Shown here in pieces: positions 11,301-26,300 of a stretch of DNA of 64,000 nucleotides. Location: assembly GCA_964017045.1 (NCBI GenBank), contig OZ024799.1, positions 32,382,236 through 32,446,235 of the forward strand, read 5' to 3'. A model generated the notes under the pieces. It was not told the DNA's origin. It saw only the letters and a program-made list of their open reading frames with translations, and did not search any database. Numbering within the stretch: the first letter of the stretch is position 1; each line of letters opens with the position of its first letter. Source of the DNA: Omphiscola glabra. Lineage: Eukaryota; Mollusca; Gastropoda; Lymnaeidae. The position numbers and the translations under genes were made by a program.

Positions 11301-14300
11301 GACAGGTCGTCTCCTTGGAGACCGATTTAGAGAACACCTCTATAATATAAATAAACAGGCTCTCTGTCCGGTCTCCATAGCATCAACCATGATGGCATTT
11401 TAGACATCGCAGTTACTGGTATACTGTATACTAGTAACACACCGGACAGGATCCATATGGAGAATAAATTAATATCAAGATTTGGTACGTTATCTCCATA
11501 CGGGATAAACCAAATCCACAATTTTACGTAACAGCTATGTCTTTTTTCCTGATTGGGCTTTTACATTTTACTTCAAGTCACTTCCTTTCCATTCTTCTTT
11601 TTTCTTTACTTTCTTTCTGTCTCTTTTTCTATTTTTTAGGTAAGATTCATCTCTCTCTATATATATTATGTAAATTTGATTAATACTTATTTGTATGTCT
11701 TGTACTGATGAAGGCAAGTGCTGAAACCTTTACTTATTTGTAATGTAAAATAATTATTAAAGCTTAATATATATTGTTATATCGACACAGATTGTTCGTG
11801 TCTATTTAATCTATTTTAAAGCTTTATCGCAGTCCAACACTTTTATAATTGCACTGCTATATTGCAGTAGTTAGTGATCTTAAAGATTTTTTTAGGTTAG
11901 TGCTATATTGCAGTAGTTAGTGATCTTAAAGATTTTTTTAGGTTAGTGCTATATTGCAGTAGTTAGTGATCTTAAAGATTTTTTTAGGTTAGTGCTATAT
12001 TGCAGTAGTTAGTGATCTTAAAGATTTTTTTAGGTTAGTGCTTTATTGCAGTAGTTAGTGATCTTAAAGTTTTTTTTAGGTTAGTGCCATATTGCAGTAG
12101 TTAGTGATCTTTAAGAAACTGCCACACAACAATAAGTACTGAGTGATTTACACAGGAGACATCCATAGTTATGATATTAATTACATTCATAGTCCTGATG
12201 TTATATTGATTACATTCATTGTCCCCCTAATATTGATTACATTCATAGCCCTGCTACTGATTACATCCATAGTCCCAATATAGATTACAACCTCAGTCCT
12301 GATATTGATTACACCCTCAGTCCTAATATTGATTACATCTATGGCCCTGATATTGATTCATCAATATTTCTGTTATTTAATATCTAAAAATTCCTGATAC
12401 CCGGAACTGGTTATACATCCCATAATTGGGAACTCAACAAGCCATAATAGAGAAAGAAATTGGCTAAAAATCATAAGCACATTTTTTGAAAATATTCCGT
12501 GAGTGACAAGAACCTTGTTTGAATAATAATAAACAATTAAAAAAGATGTATTTATTATTTGAATGTAACATTTTTAAAGTATTCTTTTTTATTTAAAAAA
12601 AACAACATTAATTAAAAAAAATTAGCATGCACAATCTTATCTTACCAATTTTCAGCCACACAAACAGCTACTAATTTGAGGGCATGCATCTTGATATCCT
12701 CTAGCTTTTTGACCAAAGTCTCTCTGTACTGATCTATCTCACCAATACGCTCAGAGGCCTGCAGATTAAATAATTTAAACTTAATTTAATTGAGAAGATT
12801 ATTGTCACTAGTTTTATGTAAAAGAACAATTGTTCTCTTCTTCACCTGGCAGATAGCTAGTACAACATGAAAAGGCAACAAACAGGTAAGTTGCTAAAAC
12901 CTATTCTAGAAGATGAATAAGGTAAAAAAAACAAACAAAAAACAACATGTTAACAAATATTTCCCACCTTTGCATGGACCTGGCGTATGACGGAATCTTG
13001 AAGAATGGCCTCCAGGTGATCAATGTCCGGATGACCTCTGTGCCTGGCTGTTAGGAAATCCCTGAGAATATGGATCAAATCAAAGAACGTTTCAAAGTGA
13101 AACTTGCATTCCTCCATCAGTTGCTTCATGAAGGTCTGGCTTACCTTGGTTGCGTCCAGTTGGCTCTCTACATAGACCCTGTCAAGATATGGAGTAAAAA
13201 AAAAACAACTGAAATTAAGACTAAAATAAAATATATTTTCTTCACTGATGATTATTAAATAAAAACCGGCCACATGTGAAATTATTATTTCTGTATTGTT
13301 ATTGCAAAGTCAGATTGATTTTAAGATAAAGGTGACAGTGGAACGTAAGCAAAAAATTTTTTATGAAAATAAAAAACAAAATGTAAAAATATAAAAAAAC
13401 AATCATTAATTAATTGCAAAAAGAAAATGTTATCATATTTCAATATATCATATAAACAATTTTCTTCACTATTTAAAAAAAAAAAAAAAAAATGCAGCTT
13501 CTCTGCTCACAGATTGAAAAATTCAGAAACAACATAATTTAAATACCTAAAACAGAATAAGCCACCGGTCAAGCTCTCCTGCTGCGCACAAGTTTTCTCC
13601 ACATATCTTTTAATGAGCTCTCCCCTAGCGGCACAGCTATGCGCCAGTCTGGCATCGGCATCAATGTCTGAGTAAATGATGAAGTCTGGGAAGGGGGCTA
13701 TGGAGGAAAAAAAACAACATATTTAAACTTAAAGGACAAATGATGTATTGCGAAAACTTATCAACTCAGAGGACATACGATATAGAGACTAAATTTATCA
13801 AATAAGAGGACACAGAATATACAGTCTAAATTTATCAAAACTTATCAATTGAGAGAAAGACACAGGATGTATAGACAAATCTTATCAACTCAGAGATATA
13901 AACAGCATGACAAAGCTTATCATTTCTTATCATCTCAGAGAAGGACACAGAATGATAAAACTTGTATCTTATCAACTCAGAGAAGGGCACAGAATGATAC
14001 AACTGATATCTTATCAACTCAGAGAAGGGCACAGCATGATAAAACTTATTTCTTATCAACTCAGAGAAGGACACAGAATGATAAAACTTATATCATATCA
14101 ACTCAGAGAAGGGCACAGAATGATAAAACTGATATCTTATCAACTCAGAGAAGGGCACAGGATGATAAAACGTATATCTTATCAACTCAGAGAAGGGCAC
14201 AGCATGATAAAACTTATATCTTATCAACTCAGAGAAGGGCACAGAGACTTTATTAGGAATACTGTATCTGTTGTGTAACTGGAATGCAATAATAAATATT

Positions 14301-17300
14301 CCTGCAGCACTGAAGCCCAACACTAGAACATTTCTCTTTTAACCATCATAATCTTTTCAAAAGGAATCAGCAAAATATATTTTAATTAAAAAGTCTTCAT
14401 TGCCTAAATCAACATTCAAAGTCCTATCACCTTCTGCATTAAAAAAAAAAGAGATAAGAATATTTAAACTCTTTTCAGTTTACTTCCTTGTTAGATTAGT
14501 TCAAGTTTTCAATACTACAAAAATAAATATAGTTTAGGGCTATGTAAATCAATGCCTCAAAGGAAACGCATTGTCAGGCTGCTTATAAAAGTGTTTTGTA
14601 AGACAGAGGTTCCCTAACCATATTCAGCTTGTTAATATCGCCACCAAATTTTCTAGTTTGTAGGAGGCTTTGCTCATTGCTGCATTACTAAGCATAACAC
14701 TGTGCACCCCTGGATACAAATATTATTTACAGCTGCCTGATAGCGGGGAAGCTTAAATCATGAATGATGAATAAAAATAGAAATATTTAAACTTTGTCAT
14801 TTGCAAAGGTGAAATGCCCAATACAGGTAATATGCAACCAGAAGGATAATATGGCTATAAACAAAATCCAATATAGAGTGATAAACCCAACAGTGAAAAG
14901 GAATGATCGTAGGTGATGCTAGAGCAAACTGTTTGAGGTAAGAGGAAAAAAGAGGATGGAGAAAGTAAAGATTGGTTTCAGTGCCTATACTTTGCAATGA
15001 GTTATCCATACTCTGAACTCATTTGCAGTGATTTATGAATCATGCAACTACAACACAAGATGCATACAAGTTGACAGTTGTATTGAAAGTTAAGCTTATT
15101 TATCTGCATGGTCAGTGTCACGTGCTCAGGTAAAAAAAGATTTGAAATTTTAGTTATATCTTTGAATAGATCATTTCAAAGTAATAAGGAAGCTTTTCAA
15201 ACGAGACCCTGAACTTGCTCCTATTTTGTTCATAATCTTTGAAAACACATTGAGTCATAACTGAAGGGTGTTATTCTGTTCAGGTGTTATTCAAAAATAT
15301 AAATGTAACTGTGCATAACAAACACTGACGATTATTTTTGAAAGTGTTAACAAGGCCAAATTTTTTTTTTTTAAACACAAAAAAATATTGAATGTTGGAA
15401 TAAAATGAATGGGTGTAATTTAAAATTAAACTTTTAATGATGTTCTTGCTTTTGTCCGTGTTCCTAGAAATCTTTTTTCATGCTCTAGAGACGCACCCAC
15501 AATTATGCCCTGGCAGAAGGTGTATTCAGTCCTTTTGAATTAGCTATTCATTGAAGCGGTTTCATTCAAGTGCCTTCCCTCTAATTCTAATATTTTACTC
15601 TGTGGCTCTTCACACTAAAAGGTTTGCCTTTATATCTGAGGCATTGGTACACGGAAACACAATAAAGCTTTTCATTTCTTTCAGCAATCTGCCTTATTCT
15701 TCTTCAACTCAATACTGGTATTTCACAAACTTCTTTATGAAATAAGTATCTATGTCAACATTTGGAAATTTTGTGCAATTTTTGTTTTTACCATACTTTA
15801 TTCACTAGGGAAAAAAAGGATTAAAGCGCTTTTAAAGCCTTAGAAATTAAACCAAAAAGACTGTATAGAGTATTAAAATGTGACCGTTAAAAAAATTTTC
15901 CCGATTTATTTGTAAATTATTCCTAATTTATTTGTAAAATTATCTCGATTTATTTGTTAATTTTTCATGATTTAATTGTACATTTTTCATGATTTATTGT
16001 TAATGTGTCTGTGAACACTAAAAGTTACTATAATAAAAATAATGGCCACCTTTTTAAAAAAAAAGTTAATATTTGATTAAATTACATGAATTAAATCTTT
16101 TTTTTTTTTATTTGTGCAAAGTGCAATGTCATTAAAGTAAAGCATTTGTAATTTGACTATCTAAACTTTCTTTAAAAATGGATTAACCATACTCAATAAG
16201 TTTAAATGAAAAAAAAACAAACCACCACAAAACTACTGCAAGTAACAAGTAAGCATCAAGTAACTCACGAATTTCCGGTTTCGGAAGGCGCACATTTTCA
16301 CTCATTTCTTTCTGAAACAAGTAGATGCTGTCATGCAGGAGGTGAGGGGGATAATCCCTGAGTTGACTTTTCGGGTCGATGATCTCCCCCAAGCACTTGC
16401 CGCCAACCAGCAAAATCTGGTCACGTGCCGCAATGTCAGTCAGTGAGGCTATCTGGTCCTGAAGCCCAGGCAAACTAGAAAAACAACAACATTGAAAAGT
16501 CAATACAATATCAATGGCTTCCTCAAAACTAAGACCATAACCTGGTGATGATAAATACAGTTAGGAAGAATAAAACAATATCTGACAATTAAGACATTAA
16601 AAATAGTTTTGATTCAGGTTTATTAAAGGCTTGAGGTAACCAAACTTATTTCTTTTCTACAAAGGCCCATCAGTGGTTCTATTTCCTACAGAGGCCCATC
16701 AGTGGTTCTATTTCCTACAGAGGCCCATCAGTGGTTCTATTTTCTACAGAGGCCCATCAGTGGTTCTATTTTCTACAGAGGCCCATCAGTCGTTCTATTT
16801 CCTACAGAGGCCCATCAGTGGTTCTATTTCCTACAGAGGCCCATCAGTGGTTCTATTTCCTACAGAGGCCCATCAGTGGTTCTATTTTCTACAGAGGCCC
16901 ATCAGTGGTTCTATTTCCTACAGAGGCCCATCAGTGGTTCTATTTTCCACAGAGGCCCATCAGTGGTTCTATTTTCTACAGAAGCCCATCAGTGGTTCTA
17001 TTTTCTACAAAGACCCATCAGGGGTTCTAATCTTCATATCTATGTTTGCCCTTACGTTGTAGTCCGATCTGCATATATTCTCAAATTCTCACATCGGTTG
17101 AAGTAAAACACACACACTGTGATTTTCTGCTCAATGTTTTGAACCATGCGAAACAGACTGTCGTAGGTCAACATCTTGGCAGCATCAGGTTCCATGAGAC
17201 CGGCTAGCATAGGAATAACAATTGACTTCAGACCACTGCAAATACAGAATTTGTAGAGAAAAAAAGGTTTAAATTAAAGTTGTCTGACATGATTTCAATG

Positions 17301-20300
17301 CTTGTGTGGTGAAAATACCCACTGCCCAGTAAAGTATTAAATTCAAAATACATAAGAGATTAAATCCACATGCAATATAAATAGAGTCCATCTCTGTCAT
17401 GCACATCATATAACCCACTAGAAAATGTGGTACAACCAAAACAGATTGGGTCAAAGGATAACAATGAGCTGTAGATTGTTGGATCAGGTTCAGACCACCA
17501 GTACTTTAGATTATGGGGGACTAATTTTGTTGTTGTTGAAAAACTTCTAATAATTATAATAACTACAAGTCTCATCTGGCTCAATCTTTTGCTGCCCCCT
17601 TGGACACTACTTCTAAGCTAAGTGCTATATTATAATTTTTTGATACATTTTAAAATTTTATTCGTTTTTCTGTTTGTTTGCTAATGAAGGCTTCCTGCCG
17701 ACACGTTCGTTGTTTTGTTGCGTTCTTTTTATCAGGTTTAACCTTACTGTGTTTTACTAATTTCCTATTGTGCTAACCTGATTGCAGTCTCCCCCATTAT
17801 TACCCTTCAATGAAGAGTAACGTGATTAACTGAAATTACTCCAGTCATTATTCGAACCATATTTAATTAAACATGTATTTAAAAATTAAAACCACTTTTT
17901 ATAATCCAAACAACAGAATTGCCAAAATGTTTTTTGTGCCAGTGAGTTTTACAAAAAAAAGAAATTTGTAAAAAAAAACACCAAAAAAACCACGTCCTAT
18001 ATGTAAATTAAACATTTTCATTTGTTCTCTAGTACTGCGACATTGCTTTTAAATGAATCCCCCCCCCCCCCCCCCCATATCCAGTGCTACAGCCCGTAAA
18101 AAATAAAAATAAACAAAAATAGGTAAAATAATGATATTTCTTAATGATGAACACTTAAGCCGTTTGACTGTACACACACCTGGACAAGGGGGATGTTTCC
18201 GGCAAGTCTCGCTTCCATTGGATGGGGCCATGCTCAAAGTTCTGGATACCAGAAATTACTCCACTCTCCTTCTGTGTGATTATTTCAAACCTGGGAAAAA
18301 GGAAAACAACAGTAAAGACAAGAGACGGCCATACATCTTTCAGTGTTCACAAATATTATAGTAGACCTGACAGGTGATAAAGTTGCCAAGATACAGACAC
18401 CATGGTGATCTTTAAAAGTCTACAAATTAATGTTTACAGTGAACAAAAATGTTAAACCATAGGAATGTGTGTTTAAATGCCTCAATATAAAAGAAGAAGA
18501 AAACCTGTTGTTTGCATTTTTTTCTCTTCATTTTATAAAAGAATTTTTTTCTAAAAAAGTATTAAGAGAAACAGTAGCATAGAATATTTTACCGAAACCC
18601 CCAACCCCACCAAAAATACTCAGCGGTTAACCAATAAATGTGCCCCTCAATGTGTAGAAAATAAGTTCAGCCTGGGGCAGACAGCAACCACATTTCCTAC
18701 GCTTGCAAAGAGAAATAAGATTAGTCTCATTCAGCTGTACAGGTAATTCTATACCAATGACAATGGCGGCGTGTTATTATTTGAAAGCAACAACAATCAT
18801 AAAGAAAGCAAAGGTGAAAATTAACAATGTTGTCAAGTGCCAAGACTTAGGGGAAGGGTAAGCAGATCTGAGAAGACTGTAATCAAAATAATGACAATAT
18901 ATATCAAGGAAGTAAATTGTATATCAGGTATTGTGCAGCTGAAAAGCTTTCCCAATCTCAGATGGATCCTAAATACAAAAGGAAAGCACCAATTGTTGTT
19001 ACTCGGAAGAGAAAAAAAATAAAGGAAATGTAAAAATAATAAAAGAAAGTGTTGAGGAAGAATGAGTCAAAGATAGGACTAGACATCCTGTTGGCACAAT
19101 GGCTGCAAACTGTCAAGAATGAAATCTTTATAGGTTTCTGTTTTAAGGTTCAAGTTTGGGCACCTAATTCCATACTGAATGATAATTACAATGTGTATGG
19201 AACTCATTGTAAATTTGTTACTCCAACTGGCAAGCATGATTTGTTTTTCAAAATTAAAAAAAAATTTACAAAATCACTCTTTGCAAGTTTCTAATCTGTA
19301 CATTTTATTACTGCAAATAAAAAGACTGCAATTAATTTTCAATAATAATAATTTTTTTATATAAATAAATCAATTATAATTTTCAAAAGGAAAAACATTT
19401 ACATTGGAAATAATTTTAAAAAATAATGAAGCTTTAATATAAAAAAAACAAGCATAACTTTCCTTGTTTGCCTACAACTTTAGTTGAAATTTGAGGCAGC
19501 ACTACACTATAACAGAGTCATTGTAACATGATGCAAAGTAAAGATACTTTTATAGTGTGGAAAGTGATAAACTGAAAGTCAACATTACACAGATTTACAA
19601 ATTCCTATATTAAATCTGGCCCATAAAATCTTCAAGGAGGAAAAAAAAATCTCAAAGACTTCCACTCAATACCTTCTCCTCACAAGCTATTTAAAATATT
19701 AAAGCTGCATGGGTTTAATAGCCTACTCTCTATACAGATTTGATGAGAATGTAACTAATCAATCGGAAAGTATTTGGCTTAAATAAAGGAGAGCTTTTTT
19801 TTTTTTTTATTGAAAGATTATACTACTATAGCACTATGCCATTGCATACCTGTTTAAAAAGCTGTTGCTATCATCTACTTTTAGGTGACATTTATATTTT
19901 TTCTTGGCTATTCTTTCATTTAAAAAAAAAAAGAGCTATTTTTTTAAAGTTCTATTAATAGGGAAATATAAATTATTATTTTGTTTCCAAATGAGTTGTT
20001 CACATTATTTTTATAGATAACACTAATATAATTTTTCTTCAGAAATCTGTTAACGTGGCCCATTTATAGCAGACACAAATATGGATCGAATGCTACAATG
20101 ACACATAAACAAAGTTACAGAACACCAGGGTGGCAGCAAAGGGGTCATATGAGTCATGGAGTCAATTGAGCTCTTCACAGGCCAATAGCCAATGGACTAA
20201 AAATAATTCCCAGGCTATTGATAATATCATAGAAAATAAATTAAAGGTGACTTTATGTATGCCAACTCAGTTCTCTATTTTTATAGCCCATTGAAAACCA

Positions 20301-20366
20301 AAACAGCATGAGATCATTAGGTCCAGGCAAGTTTAAAATGAATAAATGTGCTCAAATTCTTAAATA

Positions 20367-20397
<31 letters not shown>

Positions 20398-23300
20398 CTA
20401 ATACAGTTAGAAAGCACTGTTAAAAAGAATAATAACTATCTTGTGTACATTTAGCATTGTTAAAAAGAACATGCCAATTCAATCTTTGATATCACAACCC
20501 ACACATCAATTTGATGAAATTAAGTCAAATGAAATTGCTACAAATTATGGAAGTAGAGTTCTCAATTTTGGACAGTTTTAAGTAATTGAAATACCCCTTA
20601 ATGAAAAATAACAGTACTACTCATACCTTTAACTAATTCATTAAATACTAATTAAAATCCCCAACTCCCCCTGTATATATCAACAATATTAGACAAATGG
20701 GATCTTCACCACAGCCAATTTCCTGGACATAATTTTGTGTTGGTTTTTTTCCAATTTCTCACAACAAATTCGCTTTGGTAGAAATAGAAATTTATTTCCC
20801 CTATTGGCAAAGACAATTGCAGAAGGTCAAATTTTTTTTTATTGAGCTGGTAATTTGCAAAGGAGGATGTTCATTTTTAGGGGGGAGAGTAAGGGGAATT
20901 CCCAAGAAGTAATTAGTAAAAAATACCAGTCATGATCAGAGATTACAACCCCCCCCCCAACCCACCAGAGTAAAAAAAAAAAAAGAGAGTGTAAATGTCT
21001 ACAAAATTAAATAGAAGCATTGAAATTTTAAAATATTGATATATTTATCAAAGAGTTAGATACATTTAAAAAGGGAGCCTTGGCTAAACAAAATGATAGC
21101 CTTAGGGTCGGTTCACACTATCAAATTTTCCTTCAAGCATTTGATGCAATTCGTGTATGAAGCCTTGTCACAACTTTTAAATTACTATTTGATCAAATTC
21201 CCCAAAAAAGAATCCACACACAAAATAGTGCGTTCATACAACTATTTGACGTGAAATTTGATAGTGTGAACTGACACTTAACTAAAGGGTGGGCAAACTT
21301 TGTGTACGTAAGGCCAAATTGGCAAATAAAAAGCTATCGGAGGGTCACATATATATTTTGCCATATTATCATAAAATTACAAAGGTCAAAGACTGTTTAC
21401 AAAAATAGAAAATCGGAAAGAATTTTTTAAAAAAATGTTAATACAATCATAAAGGTACATGGAATTCTGTAAAATTCAACAAGATAATTTAAAAACAAAG
21501 TAATTTGTTAAATTTTTAAATGCCCTCCGGGGCTGCATAACATCAGTTGACAGGCCGCATGTTGGGCCTGCGGGCCGTAGTTTGCCCACCCCTTTATTTC
21601 ATTCATCAATTCATACTGCAGTATATCTTCAAAGTCAACAGCAAGGAGATGAAGGTCATAAGAAAAAATTGCAGAGTGACAGCTGCCAACACTGTGATCA
21701 ACAGCTTTTGGAAGATGTGGCAGACTGTGGAAGTCTAGGAGGCAAGGTTTAAAAAAAGATGGCTGTATTGATAACGAAATCAACAGAATGATTAACAAAA
21801 CAGGTCAGGCATTTGAATTGCTGACATCGTTACCAAGACCACATTCTTTTTTGTTTTTAAAAATGCCTTGAGCCTTTTTTTTTAACTCTAAGGATCAAAG
21901 AGCTTGAAGTGTGGAATGCCACTAGCACATCCAAAAGGTAGCTGGAAGTTTTCAAGAGACACATGTCTAGGACCTGGCTAAGACAAGAAAGACATGTCAC
22001 TCAAGAGTGAAAAATAATTGCAAAAAACTATGCACGGCAGCATGGGAGATGGTTGAGTTCATCTGTAGAATGATACCATGCTCACTTTCCAGCACATTAT
22101 TCAGATAGAAAGCTTGGTGATAACAAAACCATCGAATAGCCAATAAGACCTGGTGTGAACCAATAGAAAATGATCTGGTCTATGGAAACTAGAATTTGTA
22201 GACAGCTCAACTCCCACGGATGTGATCAATATGGGGATTCTTGGTTATAGGTGCACAAGGAAAAATTAAAAATAAATGCTTTTTCACACTGTAAAGCCTA
22301 AAAAAGGCCTATGTATAATGGCGCTGATTAGTAAACAACACTTTAAAAACTTAAATATTAAGAGCGAGCCATGATTTTAAATATACATAACATGATTCCC
22401 TGGAATTCTTCAGGACTTTTCTGATTAAAAATTGATAAATTTTTCATAGGATATGACAGAGGGGTTAGCGATTAACTTGATTAAAATCTCATCTTATCAT
22501 ATAAGGCAGTGATTCTCAACCTTCCTAATACCGTGACCCTCTAATAAAGTTCCACATGTTGTGGCGACCCTCAACTACAAAATTATTTTCGTTGCTACTT
22601 CATAACTGTAGAGGATATGTGTTTTCCGATGGTCTTAGGCGACCCCTGTGAAAGCGTTGTTCTACCCCCAAAGACGTCGCGACCCACAGGTTGAGAACCG
22701 CTGATCTAAGGTGCTTTAAAATGTTTGGAAATTAGCTGTACAGTATGGGAAAACCTGAAGAAAAAGAAAAGAACACAACAAAACGCTTTTTTTTGTTGCA
22801 TTATTTTTTTTCAGGTTTTCCCATACTTTTTTCCTGCTTATTTCCATTTTTCTAAGCTGATTGCAGTATCTCCCCCTTAGAACAATTTAAAATGTATCAC
22901 TGAGTGTAAAGATAAAGTTCTTTTAACAAAACCATTTGCTGAGTGTGGGGGCAACAGATGATGATGCTCAAGAAAATGGAAATGATTTGCTTTAAATAAA
23001 ACTGCATGGTGATCTCTGCTCAGTTAAAAGCCCTCAAAGTGAATGGCTGGGAATATCTATCTATAGTAACAAGTGATGCAAGTTGCTGTGAATATATTAG
23101 TAACAAGTGATTCACATTGCTGTGAACCAACGTTTGAATCATTTCCTTTTTGTTTATATATATATATATTTAAAAAATCAGTTATATAGCAATGTGCTCA
23201 CGTAACAGAAAAATATGTTTTTGTAATGATTTAGAATACCATTAATGCTCATTGAAGAGGGATTTTTTTCTCAAACTGTGGTTAGGAATGGGAAGCAATA

Positions 23301-26300
23301 AGAGTTCTATTGGAGACAATTGCCATAATCACTTTTGATTTAGTACTAACTTTTGGGCATTGTATTTGGTGGGCCTATAGAACACAGTGTTACAGCAAAA
23401 TTTGCAATAGCCAATCTGTATGAATTTACCAGCATGCTCCCCCTGAAGTCACAAGTCTTAATGAAAACAAATAAGTCCCCGATATGGCTAAGAGAATTCA
23501 CTGAATGGCTGTTTTTTTTTTTTTTACTAGTGAAATAGCTCACTATAAATGTCTTGTGTTCAAATTGTTTTATTTGTGTGCTGAAAATGTACAATGCAAT
23601 CAAAAAACATTTCCATTTGTTTGGATCAATAAAAGAATCTTATCTTATCTTATCTTATCTTAAAAAGCTACAGCTAATACAAATTTTATTCAGTTTAAGT
23701 GTTTTTTTGTTTGTTGTTGTCTCTGTGGTGACAATGTTATGAAAAAAAAAATAGCCAATGAATTGCGCCAGACTTACATTGTCTGTTTGTTACTGCGACC
23801 CCCGTAAGGCTGGAAAGGTAGCTGGCCAGTGGCAGTGTGGAAGAATGTAACTCCTAATGACCAGAGGTCAACTTTTGCATCAAACATCTGAATAGTTGGA
23901 AGTTTTAGCACAGCCTTTTCGTAAATCCCTGGATGCTGGATAGGAACAGACAAAATTGGAAATTAGAAAATAAATAAATAACCAAATGACAGGAATAAAA
24001 ATCCTATTTACATCAACTTTCATCAAGTGCAGAGCTCCACTACAGGTGTGCCATGCAAGATGCCTCCATGAGGAGGAAAAGCCAGATGCCTCTATCAGGA
24101 GGAAAAGCCAGATGCCTACATGAGGAGGAAAAGCCAGATGCCTCCATGAGGAGGAAAAGCCAGATGCCTCCATGAGGAAGAAATGCACAAAGTATATGTA
24201 GATACATACATAAACACACAGTGTTGTTACAAAGGGGACATTGCTGACAAGCTGTCAAACTCTGCTGTAACAGAAATGTGTCCAGCACAGACTGCTAATA
24301 GGGTAGCAGTGCACTGTTGTGATTTCATGACTTTCAGCATTAGACACAGCCGTTGTGAATGTTTACAACATGATTCAATTTGTGTATTAATGCATGTTCT
24401 TTCTTGTGGTGTGCTCTGCCGAATTCTCCAAAAAACAGCCTTAGGTGTGTCACAAATGCAAGAAGGTTGCAGAGCTCTGATCTAGAGTATAAAATCTAAA
24501 GACAGCTTCAACTGTGAAAAGAAAATTGTTGGCAGTTTTCTTTTGACAGATGAAAATTTCTTGATACTTATATTTATTTAGATTTAAGATCCCACTTTAT
24601 TGTAACAACAAACAAATATTGTGTAGACATTTATAAGTTAGAAAAATGCACAGGTCAAAGTTGGGGGGGCATATATTTTTTGGGCAACTTACAACTTTAA
24701 TAAAGCCCAGTCTAAGTTGTCTGATTGTAGAGGTGCCTTTTGTGTATACCTTGACACAACACACTTTGAACACTAATGGTCTGAATGTATCCATGGGGAA
24801 TACCCTTGCAGTTGAAACAGATTTAGATTGATCTATTCATAGATTTATGATAATTCAACTGATGTAAGACATCCTAGTACGTGCAGAGTGATGTGACATT
24901 TTTATATACCATGAGAAGCACAAGGTGACATTTTGCTTGTGAATTTTCTCAAGATCTCAAGTGCTAGTTAAAACAAGTTGAGAAGATTTTTGTACAGTCT
25001 CAAAACAGGAAGCAAGAACTGACATGCCTCAATTTTTAAAAAAGGTTTACCATTGACATTTAGTGCAAGGGTCGTTTGACTGCATTCTTTGTTCCACTTT
25101 AGTTAATCTCTATGTCATGGTGCACAAACTTTGTGACATTGGGAGAGGGCATTAACTTAGCGACATTGGGGTAGGCATAAAATGTGACATTGGGAAGGAG
25201 GCATTAACTTAGTGACATTGGAAGTAGGTATTAACATTGTGACATTGGGGTAGACATAAAATTGTGACAGAGGAAAGTATAAAATTGTGACATGGGACAT
25301 AGACATTAACTTTGTGACACTGGAGTAGGTACTAACTTTGGGACATTGGAGTAGGCACTAACTTTGTAACACTGGAGTAGGCACTAAGTTTGTGACACTA
25401 GAGTAGGCACTAACTTTGTGACATTGGAGTAGGCAGTAACTTTGTGACGCTGGAGTAGGCACTAACTTTGTGACACTGGAGTAGGCACTAACTTTGTGAC
25501 ACTGGTCACACTGGTCTCCTAATTTGTCTAATTTCCTTTGGCACCTGTATCCTCTATGTGTCAGGAATGTGCCATACGCCGTAGTTTTATTCCAAGATTA
25601 GTTGCCTTGTTCAGCCCATTCGAAATCTGAACCTATTTCTCGGTCTCGGTTATGTGGCAAAATATTACTGTACCCACCCAAGTCAATCTCGAGATCAGCA
25701 TCAGTGATCAATTTTTTTCCTGTGTGACATAGCTTAAGGCTGCAAACTCTGATTTAAAAAAAACAACAAGGCTGAGCTTTTAGATCAGAGTTTGCAGCCT
25801 AAAGCTATGTCACACAGCAAAAAAAGTTGATCATTGATCAGCATCAATGATCAATTTGTTTGTGGCATTTTGTAGCTTTATGTTGCAAACTATGAGTTTA
25901 CAAAACCTCAGCAAAGTCACTATAATACTCCCATGTGTCAGGGAGATCTCGGGGACACCAAGGAGATTTTTATGTCCAAATAATATGTCAAATGTTGTTT
26001 AGCCAATGGAAATATAGGGGCTCTCGTGTTTCACTGGCTTGTTAGGAATCGTTCACATTTTTAAAAGAACTTCTTCTTGGAAATCCTAAAATTAATTTTT
26101 TTAAAACAAAACAGGCCAGTTACATACTCAATTTTAATGCCTTCCTTCTTAATTTAAAAAAACAAACAAACCGATGAAGGCATTTGCTGAAATGTTTAAA
26201 GTTGTATTTTGTATAATAATAATAAAGCTTAACATATCTTGTTTTTATTGACTATTTACACAAATTTTTTGTGTCTCGTGAAATAATTTGTCGAGGATGA

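Noticed and set aside
7914..12758. Direct splice of exon 13 to exon 15
   Set aside because: It would create TGA at the junction; exon 14 at 10080-10199 fits both phases and TBK1 homology.
12968..13178. Donor GTAAGC inside exon 12 after 'DATK'
   Set aside because: Stopping there would lose a helical, open segment and break phase with exon 13; reading on to GTGGGA joins cleanly.
13835..14323. Several 76-135 codon frames on both strands
   Set aside because: All lie in the 42 bp array, whose unit length is a multiple of 3; they are repeat artefacts.
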